Origin: Shewanella metallivivens
Lineage (GTDB): Bacteria; Pseudomonadota; Gammaproteobacteria; Enterobacterales; Shewanellaceae
Assembly (NCBI RefSeq): GCF_028750675.1
Contig: NZ_JAQQPZ010000013.1
Location: 464,716-528,715 of the forward strand
Length of the DNA stretch: 64,000 bases
Reading direction: 5' to 3'
Shown one piece after another: positions 10,663-20,750 of the stretch. How positions within the stretch are numbered: the first letter of the stretch is position 1; every line of letters begins with the position of its first letter. The position numbers were made by a program, and so were the translations under genes. The notes under the pieces were generated by a model. That model was not told the origin of the DNA and did no database searches. It saw only the letters and a program-made list of their open reading frames with translations.

Positions 10663-10694
10663 AAAAAAAAGGACCGTAATCGGTCCTCATTTTC
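10663..10694 (-). promoter_or_regulatory. Attenuator-like terminator between rph and pyrE
   Basis: Perfect GAGGACCG-type stem (AGGACCG / CGGTCCT) followed on the minus strand by eight T, placed 10 to 40 bases after the rph stop and just ahead of pyrE. In E. coli a terminator at this same place controls pyrE: at low UTP, slow transcription lets ribosomes translating rph follow closely and prevent termination. The same layout suggests the same control here; that is inference from position. Confidence 0.75.
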
Positions 10695-10703
10695 AACAGC
10701 ATA

Positions 10704-11417
10704 TTAACTTAATGCGGCTTTTTGCACATCGACAATTTCGCGAATACTGTTTTTAGCCAGACCAAGTAGTTCAATCAATTCTTCATGGCTGAATGGCTCA
10801 CCTTCTGCAGTACCTTGAATTTCAATAATCTTGCCGGTCTCAGTCATCACAACGTTCATGTCAGTTTCAGCTGCGCTGTCTTCAAGGTATTCTAAATCAC
10901 TGATTGCTTCGCCTTTGTAAATACCCACACTCACAGCAGCAATTAAAAACTTAAGTGGGTTGGCTTTAATAATGCCTTTACCACGGGCCCAGTTCAGGGC
11001 ATCCACTAACGCCACGCAAGCACCAGTAATCGCCGCAGTACGTGTACCGCCATCGGCTTGAATCACGTCACAATCGATAACAATCGTATTTTCACCTAAC
11101 AGCTTCATATCCACTGCAGCACGTAACGAGCGACCAATTAAACGTTGAATTTCTTGAGTACGACCAGACTGCTTACCACGAGCAGCTTCACGGTCCATAC
11201 GGCTGTGGGTTGAACGCGGTAACATACCGTATTCAGCCGTTACCCAGCCTTGACCTTGGCCTTTAAGAAAACGTGGTACACCTTCAGTAAAGCTGGCAGT
11301 ACATAATACTTTTGTGTCGCCAAACTCAACTAAAACAGAGCCTTCAGCATGTGCAGTAAAAGAACGCGTAATAGTAATAGGGCGAGTTTGAGCTGGTGTA
11401 CGGTTACTTGGGCGCAT
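10704..11417 (-). CDS. rph: Ribonuclease PH
   Basis: A 237-residue phosphorolytic 3'-5' exoribonuclease that trims tRNA 3' ends. It starts [20 protein letters not shown] at 11417, with AGGAC upstream; the longer frame to 11441 adds eight non-conserved residues. Family blocks present include [35 protein letters not shown] and [13 protein letters not shown]. It lies ahead of pyrE, whose expression it probably couples through its own translation. Confidence 0.96.
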   Translation of the reverse strand: MRPSNRTPAQTRPITITRSFTAHAEGSVLVEFGDTKVLCTASFTEGVPRFLKGQGQGWVTAEYGMLPRSTHSRMDREAARGKQSGRTQEIQRLIGRSLRAAVDMKLLGENTIVIDCDVIQADGGTRTAAITGACVALVDALNWARGKGIIKANPLKFLIAAVSVGIYKGEAISDLEYLEDSAAETDMNVVMTETGKIIEIQGTAEGEPFSHEELIELLGLAKNSIREIVDVQKAALS

Positions 11418-11659
11418 GAAAAGTCCTGTAGTCGAATTCATATCAGATTTGAGCGCATATTATAGAGGTTCGCGCCGCCAGATGCCACGACAAACCCACC
11501 CTAATCGTTATCACTAGCATATACCCCCAGGTATTTTAATCTCCATATGCTTGATATCGGCCAAGATACAGCACAAATCTGCGCACTAATCCTTTAATCC
11601 AGAGGCCTAAAGCGGCTATAATCAACCCACATTTGCGTAATAACATAACAGGACACTTC

Positions 11660-12523
11660 ATGATCCAAAGCATGACAGCCTATGCTCGTATTGAGCACAA
11701 AGCACAATGGGGCACTGCCTCATGGGAAATTCGTTCAGTCAACCAGCGCTACCTAGAAACCTACTTGCGCTTACCTGAGCAGTTTCGCAGCTTTGAACCT
11801 GTCTTACGCGATCGCCTACGTAAACGCTTAAATCGCGGTAAAGTTGAAGTGAACCTTCGTTATGAACTCGCCGACAATAGCAGTAATGAATTACAGCTAA
11901 ACCAAGCGTTAGCCAAGCAATTATTAAGCGCAGCAAACTGGTTAAAGCAAGAAGCCGGGCAAGGCGAATTAAGCTTAACAGATGTATTACGCTGGCCTGG
12001 CGTGCTCGCCTCAGCCGAGCAAGACATGGACGCCATTGGCGCCGAGCTAATGACAGCCTTTGACAGGGCAATCGATCAGTTTATCGAAGCGCGCGGCCGT
12101 GAAGGTGAAGCCATTAAAGACATGCTACTAACCCGTTTAGACGGCGTAATGGAGCAAGTAAACATTGTGCGCGAGCACATGCCAACCGTCATGCAATACC
12201 AACGCGACAAACTCACCAACCGTTTGGCAGATATTGCCGGTGAACTTGACCCTGCACGTATTGAGCAAGAAATGGTCTTGCTGGCGCAAAAGCAAGATGT
12301 CGCCGAAGAAATGGATCGTCTTGAAGCCCACGTAACCGAAGCCCGTCGCATCCTGAAAAAAGGCGGCAGCGAAGGCCGCCGTTTAGACTTTATGATGCAA
12401 GAGTTTAACCGCGAATCAAACACCCTAGCCTCAAAATCAATCAGCGCAGAAATCACCTCAGCCGCGGTTGAGTTAAAAGTATTGATTGAGCAAATGCGCG
12501 AGCAGATCCAAAACGTTGAGTAG
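11660..12523 (+). CDS. yicC: YicC family endoribonuclease
   Basis: A 287-residue protein close to E. coli YicC along its length, from MIQSMTAYARIEHKAQWGT to the C-terminal block GRRLDFMMQEFNRESNTLASKS. E. coli YicC is an endoribonuclease that cuts certain small RNAs. The start at 11660 follows CAGGACAC; the upstream frame to 11633 lacks a ribosome site. It is divergent from rph, the usual pairing. Confidence 0.93.
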   Translation: MIQSMTAYARIEHKAQWGTASWEIRSVNQRYLETYLRLPEQFRSFEPVLRDRLRKRLNRGKVEVNLRYELADNSSNELQLNQALAKQLLSAANWLKQEAGQGELSLTDVLRWPGVLASAEQDMDAIGAELMTAFDRAIDQFIEARGREGEAIKDMLLTRLDGVMEQVNIVREHMPTVMQYQRDKLTNRLADIAGELDPARIEQEMVLLAQKQDVAEEMDRLEAHVTEARRILKKGGSEGRRLDFMMQEFNRESNTLASKSISAEITSAAVELKVLIEQMREQIQNVE

Positions 12524-12549
12524 GCTTAACGCTCACGCATAAACACATT

Positions 12550-12577
12550 AAGCCCAACGGTTGTTGGGCTTAATTAT
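12550..12577 (+). terminator. Probable terminator after yicC
   Basis: Nine-base stem AAGCCCAAC / GTTGGGCTT with a four-base loop. The T-run after it is weak (TAATTATT), so the call is moderate. Confidence 0.6.
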
Positions 12578-12704
12578 TGAGGGTTTCATTCTGGCTTTTT
12601 TATCTAATTCTGAATATCTTATGCGAGACGCACACTCGTATCAAACTCGGTGAGCATGGCCTATCACTGCGTAACTCGCTTACCACACTCCACAAGGGCG
12701 TTTG

Positions 12705-13889
12705 ATGACCAACCCTTACTCAGCCGCACAATGGTTACAGCTCAGTATGCAGCAGCAAGGTTTGTTGCAGCCTTTAGGGTCATTACCAGCGCTATTGCAG
12801 CAATTAAGTTATGTGCAAATAGACTCTATTAATGTGGTTGAACGCGCGCATCATCATGTACTGCATAGCCGGTTGCCACACTACGCCACCAGTATGTTAG
12901 ATGAGGCGATGAGTGATAACACCATTTTTGAATATTGGTCCCATGCGGCGGCATACCTGCCCATTGAAGACTATCGATTTAGCTTATATCGCAAGCAACA
13001 ACTGCAACAAGGCGACAAACATTGGTTTGAGCCAGAACACAAAGTGATGCGCGAAGTAAAAGCTCGCATCACAGCAGAAGGCCCATTAAAAGCTAGCCAA
13101 TTTAAGCACGACGCCGACAATAAAAATGGCACCTGGTGGGATTGGAAACCCGCCAAAAAAGCGCTTGAGCAACTCTTTATGCAAGGCGAGTTAATGGTGG
13201 CTAAACGTGACAAGTTTCAAAAGGTGTATGACTTAACCGAGCGCGTTTTACCAAACCATATAGATACCACAGTGCCCTGCGACAGCGAGTTTGCTCAGCA
13301 TTTAATTACTCGTTATTTGGTGGCGCATGGCTTTGGCAATTTGCAGCAGATTCAGTACCTGCGTAAAGGCCTTAAACCTATTTTAACGCAAACATTGGCA
13401 CAACTGTGCGAGCAAGGCGACATTGCCCGTTTTACCGAGCCAAACTCCAAACAAGTTTATTTTTATCTGCCCAAACTCACCCTCCCCAGCACCATACCCA
13501 ATAAAGTCTGGTTACTAAATCCGTTTGATAATTTAGTGATTCAGCGGCAAAAGCTTAAACAATGGTTTGGGTTTGATTATCAAATCGAAGTTTATGTGCC
13601 TGAGGCTAAACGCCAATACGGTTATTATGCTCTGCCTATTTTATGGCGCGATCGCTTTGTTGGCCGGGTGGATGTAAAAGCCGACCGTAAAAACCAATGT
13701 TTGTTACTGCAACAACTCCATTTTGAGGCAGATGCATTTAGTGCAGAAGCATTAAGCACAGACGCTTTTGTACCCGCGCTTATCGATGCCATTGATCATT
13801 ACAGCAAGTTCAATAACTGCCAGCATTGGCGACTTATTGCGTGTAACGACAAAACCATAGGTAAGATGTTGCTCAGCGCCTGCCAATAA
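12705..13889 (+). CDS. YcaQ/AlkX-type DNA glycosylase (winged-helix, HTH_42 family)
   Basis: A 394-residue member of the HTH_42 (AlkZ-like) family. E. coli YcaQ and its relatives unhook interstrand crosslinks and remove bulky N7-alkylguanines. The catalytic motif of the YcaQ/AlkX branch, Gln-hydrophobic-Asp, is present as Q38-I-D40 in SYVQIDSINVVERAHHHVL; the AlkZ branch has QxQ instead. Three tandem winged-helix regions follow, as in the family, and the length is near that of YcaQ. AAGGGCG precedes the ATG at 12705. It stands alone with no operon partner. Confidence 0.85.
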   Translation: MTNPYSAAQWLQLSMQQQGLLQPLGSLPALLQQLSYVQIDSINVVERAHHHVLHSRLPHYATSMLDEAMSDNTIFEYWSHAAAYLPIEDYRFSLYRKQQLQQGDKHWFEPEHKVMREVKARITAEGPLKASQFKHDADNKNGTWWDWKPAKKALEQLFMQGELMVAKRDKFQKVYDLTERVLPNHIDTTVPCDSEFAQHLITRYLVAHGFGNLQQIQYLRKGLKPILTQTLAQLCEQGDIARFTEPNSKQVYFYLPKLTLPSTIPNKVWLLNPFDNLVIQRQKLKQWFGFDYQIEVYVPEAKRQYGYYALPILWRDRFVGRVDVKADRKNQCLLLQQLHFEADAFSAEALSTDAFVPALIDAIDHYSKFNNCQHWRLIACNDKTIGKMLLSACQ

Positions 13890-14085
13890 TTAACCCTGAA
13901 TGTTTCAAAACACCTTTCCCCTGCCTGACAAGATCTGCGTTGCATTGAGTATGTAACCTTGTTCACGTTTTAAACATTTTTCAACTTGCTAATTCAATAG
14001 CTTGAAATAAGTCACTAACCGCAAACTCGTTGTGAGATACCTTCAGAAGGTCAAAAAAAATTACAACCTACATGGGGAATACACG

Positions 14086-15402
14086 ATGTTTTATATACAC
14101 ATGCTGCTGTTATTAGCGGTCATATTTGTTGGTATCCGCCATGGCGGTATCGCGTTTGGTTTACTCGGTGGTTTAGGCGTATCGGTGTTGGCGTTTGTGT
14201 TTGGTATCGCGCCTGGTTCACCGCCTATCAGCGTCATGTTAATTATTCTTGCGGTCGTGGCGGCTTCTGCAACACTTGAGGCCACTGGCGGGTTAAATCT
14301 GTTAGTTAAATTTGCTGAAAAAATACTGCGTAAACATCCAGAACATATCGTGTTTTTAGGCCCTTTATGTACTTATTCTTTAACCGTATTGGTTGGTACA
14401 GGCCATTCGGTTTACCCATTACTGCCGGTTATTTACGATGTATCGTACAAAAAAGGCATTCGCCCAGAGCGCCCATTAGCCATGGCAACGGTGGCGTCGC
14501 AAATGGGTATTACCGCCAGCCCAATTGCCGCAGCTGCTGCGGTAGTATTGGCAACGGCGGTTGATAACAATCTTGATATCAGCTTAATCGACGTGCTTAT
14601 GGTGACCATTCCTGCCACGTTGGCTGGTTTACTTGTGGCGTGTACCTGGAGCTTAAAACGCGGCAAAGATTTAGATAAAGATGAAGAGTTTCAAGCACGC
14701 TTAGTTGATAAAGAATTTCGTGAGTCGTTAATTGACCCACAAGATGACGATGCCGAAACCCCACAGGCACAATCAACTGCGAAAAAAGGCTTAATGGTAT
14801 TTTTACTGGGTATTCTTGCGGTAATTATTGTGGCGATGTTCAGCAAGCAAATACTGCCCGCAGGCGTGAAAATGTCAGTCGCCATTCAGTTTATGATGCT
14901 ATCTGTTGGTGGCATCATATTACTGGCGACCAATATCTCACCTAAAAAGATTGCCACCAGCAATGTGTTTAGCGCTGGTATGACTGCGGTAATCATTATT
15001 TTTGGTATTGCATGGATGAGTGACACCATTATTGAGCACCACAAAAGTTATTTAGTCAGCGCGGTAAGCGACATTGTGAGTGTGTACCCATGGACATTTG
15101 CCATCGCGATGTTTGTGTCATCAATCTTCTTAAAAAGTCAGGCGGCGGTATTAACCATTATGTTGCCTCTCGGGTTTTCGTTAGGCATCCCAGCACCAGT
15201 ATTAATTGGTGTATTACCTGCATGTTATGCCTACTTCTTTTTCCCATTCTACCCAAGTGATTTAGCCGCTATTAGTTTTGACAGAACCGGTACCACTCGC
15301 ATTGGTAAGTATGTGCTCAATCACAGCTTTATCATTCCAGGCTTTATCGGCGTCATCACCGCAACATTTGTGGGTTACTTTTTATCGATGGCGATTAACT
15401 AA
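14086..15402 (+). CDS. Anaerobic C4-dicarboxylate transporter, DcuA/DcuB family
   Basis: A 438-residue polytopic inner-membrane carrier with 10 or more hydrophobic helices. It resembles DcuA/DcuB, which exchange fumarate, aspartate or malate for succinate during anaerobic growth. The family blocks IRHGGIAFGLLGGLGV at the N-terminus, VGTGHSVYPLLPVIYDVS and ASQMGITASPIAAAAA are present. GGGGAA precedes the ATG at 14086; the upstream 18 codons are not conserved. Whether it is the A or B paralogue cannot be told from the sequence alone. Confidence 0.92.
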   Translation: MFYIHMLLLLAVIFVGIRHGGIAFGLLGGLGVSVLAFVFGIAPGSPPISVMLIILAVVAASATLEATGGLNLLVKFAEKILRKHPEHIVFLGPLCTYSLTVLVGTGHSVYPLLPVIYDVSYKKGIRPERPLAMATVASQMGITASPIAAAAAVVLATAVDNNLDISLIDVLMVTIPATLAGLLVACTWSLKRGKDLDKDEEFQARLVDKEFRESLIDPQDDDAETPQAQSTAKKGLMVFLLGILAVIIVAMFSKQILPAGVKMSVAIQFMMLSVGGIILLATNISPKKIATSNVFSAGMTAVIIIFGIAWMSDTIIEHHKSYLVSAVSDIVSVYPWTFAIAMFVSSIFLKSQAAVLTIMLPLGFSLGIPAPVLIGVLPACYAYFFFPFYPSDLAAISFDRTGTTRIGKYVLNHSFIIPGFIGVITATFVGYFLSMAIN

Positions 15403-15428
15403 TATCGGTCGTGTAGAGCAGTAACAAT

Positions 15429-15467
15429 CAACAATGGCAGTCAACGTGGCTGCCATTGTTGTTTTTA
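15429..15467 (+). terminator. Terminator after the Dcu transporter
   Basis: Eleven-base stem AACAATGGCAG / CTGCCATTGTT with a loop of nine to ten bases, ending in GTTTTT. Confidence 0.82.
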
Positions 15468-15649
15468 AGCGTTATGAAAGGCCTAAAGCGCCAAGATGGG
15501 TGACTTGGTTATCAGCAGGGTTATTTGAGGTTCGTCTTAAAGCCCAAAAGTAGCAAAACTCTCTTTTCACTTAAAAATTAGCTGCAAACCTGCAAAAAAC
15601 TAAGTTTAGACTATAATAAACTAACCTCTGAAACGAGCGAGATTTCATT

Positions 15650-15979
15650 ATGCAGCCATATTTACAAGCTTTTGGAACCCAGTTTAATTTAGGATTTAAC
15701 CCTAATGATTACCCCTTTTTAATCGATAACAGCTACGGTAACGACACTTGTGTCAGTTTCTATTTTAAACAAGGCGAACAATACAGGATATTGTGGGTTG
15801 ATCATGAAATGGCCGATGACCGTGAAGAAAATGGTGCACGGTACACTATTGAGTCCGCAACGAACGAGGGAACGGATGAAGCACCCGAAATCTATGCAGG
15901 TTCTGACGCAATTATCATTTTTGATTGCGAAACAAGCGAACATCTTATCGCTCATCTTAATCTACTATCTTCACAGTAA
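15650..15979 (+). CDS. Hypothetical protein, 109 residues
   Basis: A small acidic soluble protein without signal peptide or membrane segment (starts MQPYLQAFGTQFNLGF). I do not recognise the family. The frame fills most of the space after the dcu terminator, GAGCGAGA lies near the start, and hydrophobic and charged residues alternate as in a folded domain. It sits at the border between core genes and the island. Confidence 0.6.
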   Translation: MQPYLQAFGTQFNLGFNPNDYPFLIDNSYGNDTCVSFYFKQGEQYRILWVDHEMADDREENGARYTIESATNEGTDEAPEIYAGSDAIIIFDCETSEHLIAHLNLLSSQ

Positions 15980-16225
15980 ACTCGCCCACCACATCACCCT
16001 ATGCAACACGCCGTAAACCCATCCATGGGGGCTTGACGAAAACATCCTGTTTTCAACAGTTGCCTATGCCGATATGGTTGGCTCTTGCAAGCTCATCTTA
16101 ATCAATCAGATAATACAAATTAGGGTTATCTCATTGTATGTTTCAGCGGCTAATGTGACTCATAGTCCGTAGACTCCCAAGCCTATTGCACCGACAATAC
16201 ACATAAATTAATTGGAGGTAGCATT
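15980..16225. other. Intergenic stretch at the island edge
   Basis: About 250 bases with no supportable gene. I see no terminator with a T-run, and no clear repeat, only a good Shine-Dalgarno (GGAGG at 16213-16217) for the next small gene. Confidence 0.4.
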
Positions 16226-16408
16226 ATGTTTGATGATTCATATATACAAGTGATCGAAGAGACTATTAATGGCTTTGATATTTACATTGAGCCTAATCCC
16301 GACCAATACCGAGGCGGCTTTGTCTGGTCGGTTTCGAAAGAAGGTGCAGAATTAGATTCTGGAGTGGTTTTTTCAATAAATGATGCAAAAAAACTCGTAA
16401 ATTCTTAG
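16226..16408 (+). CDS. Small hypothetical protein, 60 residues
   Basis: A 60-residue acidic protein (MFDDSYIQVIEETINGFDIY), preceded by a strong TTGGAGG ribosome site nine bases before the ATG. No known family. Its stop is two bases from the stop of the convergent EcoRII-like endonuclease gene, so the two share the intergenic end without a visible terminator. Confidence 0.6.
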   Translation: MFDDSYIQVIEETINGFDIYIEPNPDQYRGGFVWSVSKEGAELDSGVVFSINDAKKLVNS

Positions 16409-16409
16409 C

Positions 16410-17603
16410 TTAAGGAATACCTTTTATTTCCACTATAAAATCTATAAGTGATAAAATTTCAGGTCTAATTGAAGCTGGGTAACACCGATGTAAAGATCTC
16501 GGTACTACTAATCTGACTCCTGCTTGTTTCATCTCAGAATATTGATTAACAGAAACCCCTTCTTGCAATGTGAATAAGTGCTTAATCCTTATGTCATCAG
16601 CTTCATTAAGTATCTGTCTCCACCGATCTTTACAAGTTGTTTTTACAGCAAGCATCCTTAGCTTATCTCTTGGAAATTGCTTATTATGGTAAGAAGAACA
16701 AGATGGAAAAATGAAGTCTGGTTTTTTATTAGCTTCTGTTACACATTGCGAAGTAAAATCAGTAACTCCATTTTCAATAAAAATATTTTCGAGATGCAAT
16801 TCTAAAGATTTACCTGAACGTGATTTACGCCGGTTACTTACTGAATTAGCTAAAGAAATAAATTCATCAACAGAATCAAATCCATCTCTAACTCTATCAA
16901 GCACATGAAATTCTTCTATTTTTTTAAAAGCACTATATTCAACATCTCTTCGCTCAATAAGGAGATCATCAGGCTCTGTAGCTTTAAATCTATATACGTC
17001 AGAAAGATGCTTTATTAACTCCTCACCAGATGGAAAAGCAATTTTCCAAGCAGAAGGTATATCATACAAGTCTTTCTTTTTTATATTTAAAGACTTAAAA
17101 CCATTCAATAAATCATTTGACGGTCCGAAAAGGCACTCGCCTGGTATGACTTCTCCAATTTGCGATTCTAGAAAGCTTTCTTGTTTGATATCTGTACAAA
17201 CCCAAACTTGCACCGATGTACTATCACGATAATTAACTCTCTCAAATGCAAAAATAGCTAGTGCCCCCGTATTATCAGGATTTTGAAGCGGAGAATGACG
17301 CCCACCCCACCCAGTGATACGTTTTTCATTTCTAGTTTTACCGAAAAAGTAATTATTGTAATAGATTGCCCTCACTTGTTTATCATCAAACTTATGTGAC
17401 TTAGTTATGGCTTTTAAATATAAACTAGGGTTTTTAACATCTATTACATTTAGTGATGGGAAAAGCTCATCCATTACGACCTTTGGTACATAAACACCAA
17501 CTTGGTGTCCGCCACTAGCTCCAGTATCATTAGCTGATAAGCGCTTTATGTAAAGTGAACAATCACCCCCAGAAAGGCTTGATAACCAACTAGAAAATTC
17601 CAT
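16410..17603 (-). CDS. EcoRII-like type II restriction endonuclease
   Basis: A 397-residue protein, close to the 404 residues of EcoRII. The N-terminal effector-binding domain spans about residues 1-170 (SLYIKRLSANDTGASGGHQVGVYVP). The C-terminal catalytic domain contains KPDFIFPSCSSYHNKQFPRD and AVKTTCKDRWRQILNEAD, the PD-(D/E)XK core of EcoRII. EcoRII-type enzymes cut before CCWGG and need a second site as effector. The gene is divergent from its cognate cytosine methyltransferase. Recognition of CCWGG is inferred from similarity. Confidence 0.92.
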   Translation of the reverse strand: MEFSSWLSSLSGGDCSLYIKRLSANDTGASGGHQVGVYVPKVVMDELFPSLNVIDVKNPSLYLKAITKSHKFDDKQVRAIYYNNYFFGKTRNEKRITGWGGRHSPLQNPDNTGALAIFAFERVNYRDSTSVQVWVCTDIKQESFLESQIGEVIPGECLFGPSNDLLNGFKSLNIKKKDLYDIPSAWKIAFPSGEELIKHLSDVYRFKATEPDDLLIERRDVEYSAFKKIEEFHVLDRVRDGFDSVDEFISLANSVSNRRKSRSGKSLELHLENIFIENGVTDFTSQCVTEANKKPDFIFPSCSSYHNKQFPRDKLRMLAVKTTCKDRWRQILNEADDIRIKHLFTLQEGVSVNQYSEMKQAGVRLVVPRSLHRCYPASIRPEILSLIDFIVEIKGIP

Positions 17604-17752
17604 TTTTTATTGCTCCATCGTACCAATTTCCATAAAACGATAATCTACAATACAACTTCCTATTAGTCAGCTTTTAAAGTCGATACTTACCAACAATTGA
17701 GCAGTATGGGAAAATTGTGTGTTAATATCGCATCAAATTCACCCTTTTTAGA

Positions 17753-19435
17753 ATGATCATGGTTAAAGATATTGTTACTCTAGGCGACGAACTGAACGAG
17801 CATTTTCACAAAGATGATGAATTGGCTACTCGTCTACTCTTTAAGTTACTAATTGAAATTTATGATCAAAAAAATTTAGCTATCAAGTTAAATGAAATTG
17901 GTATTCATGTCAGTCGCGAGAATTTAAACAAATGGTCGAAGAAATATGATTCTGTAAGTATTAACCTCGACGCAAAAACTAGACAATACATAGAAAGTAA
18001 ACTTCTCCCACCTAAGCCTCAGCACTGGGATAATGCTTCATTTGAATTTATCGACTTATTTGCAGGTATTGGAGGTATTAGAAAAGGTTTCGAAGATATT
18101 GGTGGTAAATGCGTTTTCACAAGCGAATTGGATAGAAAAGCAAGAAAGACTTATTTGGCAAACTACTATGTTGACAAACTCGACCTGCCATACTTTATTG
18201 ATGAAGTTGAGGAAAACCCGCATAAAAACACTTCATTTATGGATATAACTGAAGTTACACAAAGTAAGAACACATCACTCTCTGAAATAGAAAAAACAAA
18301 CAACATTCGCCAGCATGTGCCTCATCATGATGTTCTTTTAGCCGGTTTTCCTTGCCAGCCTTTTTCTATTGCCGGCGTATCGAAAAAAATATCATTAGGT
18401 AGAGCACATGGCTTTGAATGTGATACACAAGGAACTTTGTTTTTTGATGTTGAAAAAATAATTGAAGCAAGAAAACCAAAATTCTTTGTTCTTGAGAATG
18501 TAAAAAATCTTAAAAGTCACGATAAAGGTAATACATTCGCAACAATTATCAGAGCATTAGACAAATTAGGATACTGGTTGCTTGATATAAGTAATGCAGG
18601 CAAAGATATTGAAGATGCGATTGTAAATGTGAGAAAAAGAAAAGTTGAACCGACTATTATTGATGGCATTCATTTCACACCACAGCATCGTGAGCGTGTC
18701 GTTCTAGTTGGAATCAGGAATGATCTTATTCAAAAATATCCTGATTTAAAGAACCTATCCTTGTCTCAAATAGAAAAACCAGAAAGTCGTTATACTCTTA
18801 GTGAAATATTGTCCGACCTAACAGAAGCAGAGGTTAATAGGTACACGTTAACTCCAAACCTGTGGAATTATCTCTATCATTATGCTTTAAAACACAAAAC
18901 CAAAGGTAATGGCTTCGGTTTTGGTCTTGTGGATCCAAGAGATGAACAGGTTACAACTAGGACTCTTTCTGCCCGATATTACAAAGATGGTTCAGAAATA
19001 CTAGTAAATCACCAAGGCCTAGAAAATGAATACTTAGAAGAAAAAAAACAACACGGTATTTTCAAAAACCAAGAAAGAGAAAAATTTGCAATTGACCACG
19101 CTCTAAAATCGCTAAATGAAATAGATCAATCGCAACAATGCAAGGAATTGATAAAGCAAGGGGAAAAGGCTTACGATGAAATTTTTGGCCGCTATACCGC
19201 CGAGTTTGATCCTTTATATAAAACACCTAGAAGCCTCACCCCAAGGGAATGCGCTAGATTGATGGGGTTTGAAAAACCTAAATTTGACCGAACAGAAAAG
19301 GATCATGATTTTAAAATCGTTTGTGCTAATGCTAGTTCATATAAACAATTCGGTAATTCTGTTGTTGTGCCTGTGTTTAGAGCTGTAGCTAAACTGCTAA
19401 ATCCCGTCATTGAAATGACAAAAACAGATGACTAG
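17753..19435 (+). CDS. Cytosine-5 DNA methyltransferase, EcoRII/Dcm type
   Basis: A 560-residue C5-cytosine methyltransferase. Motif I is FIDLFAGIGGIRKGFEDIGG, the catalytic Cys201 lies in GFPCQPFSIAGVSKK (motif IV), ENV in LENVKNLKSHDKGNT is motif VI, and QHRERVVLVGIRND is motif VIII. The C-terminal PRECARLMGFEKP and YKQFGNSVVVPV are motifs IX and X. The roughly 100-residue N-terminal extension before motif I is typical of Dcm and M.EcoRII. It should methylate the inner C of CCWGG and protect against the divergent endonuclease. ATG 17753 and 17759 are both possible starts. No vsr mismatch-repair gene is present. Confidence 0.94.
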   Translation: MIMVKDIVTLGDELNEHFHKDDELATRLLFKLLIEIYDQKNLAIKLNEIGIHVSRENLNKWSKKYDSVSINLDAKTRQYIESKLLPPKPQHWDNASFEFIDLFAGIGGIRKGFEDIGGKCVFTSELDRKARKTYLANYYVDKLDLPYFIDEVEENPHKNTSFMDITEVTQSKNTSLSEIEKTNNIRQHVPHHDVLLAGFPCQPFSIAGVSKKISLGRAHGFECDTQGTLFFDVEKIIEARKPKFFVLENVKNLKSHDKGNTFATIIRALDKLGYWLLDISNAGKDIEDAIVNVRKRKVEPTIIDGIHFTPQHRERVVLVGIRNDLIQKYPDLKNLSLSQIEKPESRYTLSEILSDLTEAEVNRYTLTPNLWNYLYHYALKHKTKGNGFGFGLVDPRDEQVTTRTLSARYYKDGSEILVNHQGLENEYLEEKKQHGIFKNQEREKFAIDHALKSLNEIDQSQQCKELIKQGEKAYDEIFGRYTAEFDPLYKTPRSLTPRECARLMGFEKPKFDRTEKDHDFKIVCANASSYKQFGNSVVVPVFRAVAKLLNPVIEMTKTDD

Positions 19436-19578
19436 CTAAAACAACAACGAACTTACTTACAGTCCAATTTGCTAACAATTGGTTAATATACAATTCAATA
19501 AAGCTAAGCCTACAAAACATCAACTTAGTAGTTAGTGTTTTGTAGACTCATAATCGTATGTTAAAAAACTAGCAATAC

Positions 19579-20700
19579 TCATTCATCATTAATAGTAAGT
19601 GCCAACACATACCTTGTGCTTCTACCACCCGCGCCAGTCTTGACCAAACACTGTTGATCCACAAGTTGAGCCAAATGTCGGGTGGCAGTGGCGCGGCTGA
19701 CGTTAGCGACTTTTTGATATTGGCTACTGCTTATTCCATCACTAAAGTCACCATCGAGTAACCTATTCAGCACTTTCACTTGTTCTGTGGTTAACGCTGG
19801 AGTGAGTAAGTGTTGATCAACTCGACGCCAAAACTGGGTTTTAGCAGTAGTTTGCTCAATGATATTGAGCGTGTGTTGAATAGCGTCATTTAAGGTGTCT
19901 AAAAACCACAGCAACCACGGTGTGATATCTAAGCCACCTTGCTGGGTAGACTCTAATATCGCGTAATAAGCTTTACGTCGCTCAAGTATGCTAACTGGCA
20001 TAGCATAAAAATCAATCGAACGATGTTCAGCTTGCGCTAGTGCTAAATCGGTGAGCAAACGGGTGATACGTCCATTACCATCATCAAGCGGATGCAAGGT
20101 GACAAACCACAAATGAGTGATGGCTGCTCGTACTAGCGGATCAAGGTCAGCCTGTTTTCGTGATTGATTAAACCACTCAATAAACTGCGTTAAACTTTGG
20201 TCTAGCGTACCTCGAGGAGGCGCTTCAAAATGGACTGTCGGTTTGTCTAAACGCCCCGATACCACCTGCATAGGTTCATCGCCGCGTAACTTACCGGCAA
20301 TAACAGGATTAAACACGGCTTGGTTACTCGGAAACAACAGAGCATGCCAATCTAAAATACGCGTTAGGCTAAGTGGCTGTTGCCAGTTTTGTAGCGCATC
20401 TAAGGTGATATCAGCTAAACCATCGGTTTGTGCAGTAGTGGGATAAGGGTTTTCTTCGATCACCCCAAGTTTATTGGCCAAAGATGAACGTACAGACAAT
20501 GCGTTGAGCGTTTCGCCTTCTATCGCACTTGAATGAACTATGTTGGCGATCATAGTATCGAGTGTCAATTGACTAACAGATTCAGTGCCTACCTTACCCA
20601 GTAACAAACCTTGATTAAATTGAATTTGACGTAATAAAGGATTAATACGGGTATGGTCCCATACAAAATCAGGCCATTCTTGTTGTTGCCAAATCCACAT
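19579..20700 (-). CDS. Fic family protein with N-terminal DUF4172 and C-terminal winged helix
   Basis: A 373-residue Fic enzyme, predicted to transfer AMP (or another nucleotide) to target proteins. The active-site loop is H203-PLDDGNG-R211, intact. The inhibitory helix motif S57-SAI-E61-G62 is also present, so this is a class II self-inhibited Fic. The N-terminal MWIWQQQEWPDFVWD block is DUF4172. The C-terminal 70 residues form a winged helix (SSQYQKVANVSRATATRHLAQL), a likely DNA reader of the palindrome just upstream of its own start. Confidence 0.9.
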   Translation of the reverse strand: MWIWQQQEWPDFVWDHTRINPLLRQIQFNQGLLLGKVGTESVSQLTLDTMIANIVHSSAIEGETLNALSVRSSLANKLGVIEENPYPTTAQTDGLADITLDALQNWQQPLSLTRILDWHALLFPSNQAVFNPVIAGKLRGDEPMQVVSGRLDKPTVHFEAPPRGTLDQSLTQFIEWFNQSRKQADLDPLVRAAITHLWFVTLHPLDDGNGRITRLLTDLALAQAEHRSIDFYAMPVSILERRKAYYAILESTQQGGLDITPWLLWFLDTLNDAIQHTLNIIEQTTAKTQFWRRVDQHLLTPALTTEQVKVLNRLLDGDFSDGISSSQYQKVANVSRATATRHLAQLVDQQCLVKTGAGGRSTRYVLALTINDE

Positions 20701-20750
20701 ATTAACCTCTGTTTAGCTGACTTAAATACTGTTGTGATGCAAACAATAAC

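Noticed and set aside
13952..14030. CRP- or FNR-like site upstream of the Dcu transporter (TGTAACCTTGTTCACG)
   Set aside because: Match is partial and no clear promoter is placed by it. Biologically plausible but too weak to list.
15650..15979. Opposite-strand frame 15719-15955
   Set aside because: It lies wholly inside the plus-strand gene and has no start signal or family.
17604..17752. Controller-protein box between the EcoRII-like genes
   Set aside because: No convincing palindrome pair and no C-protein gene is present.
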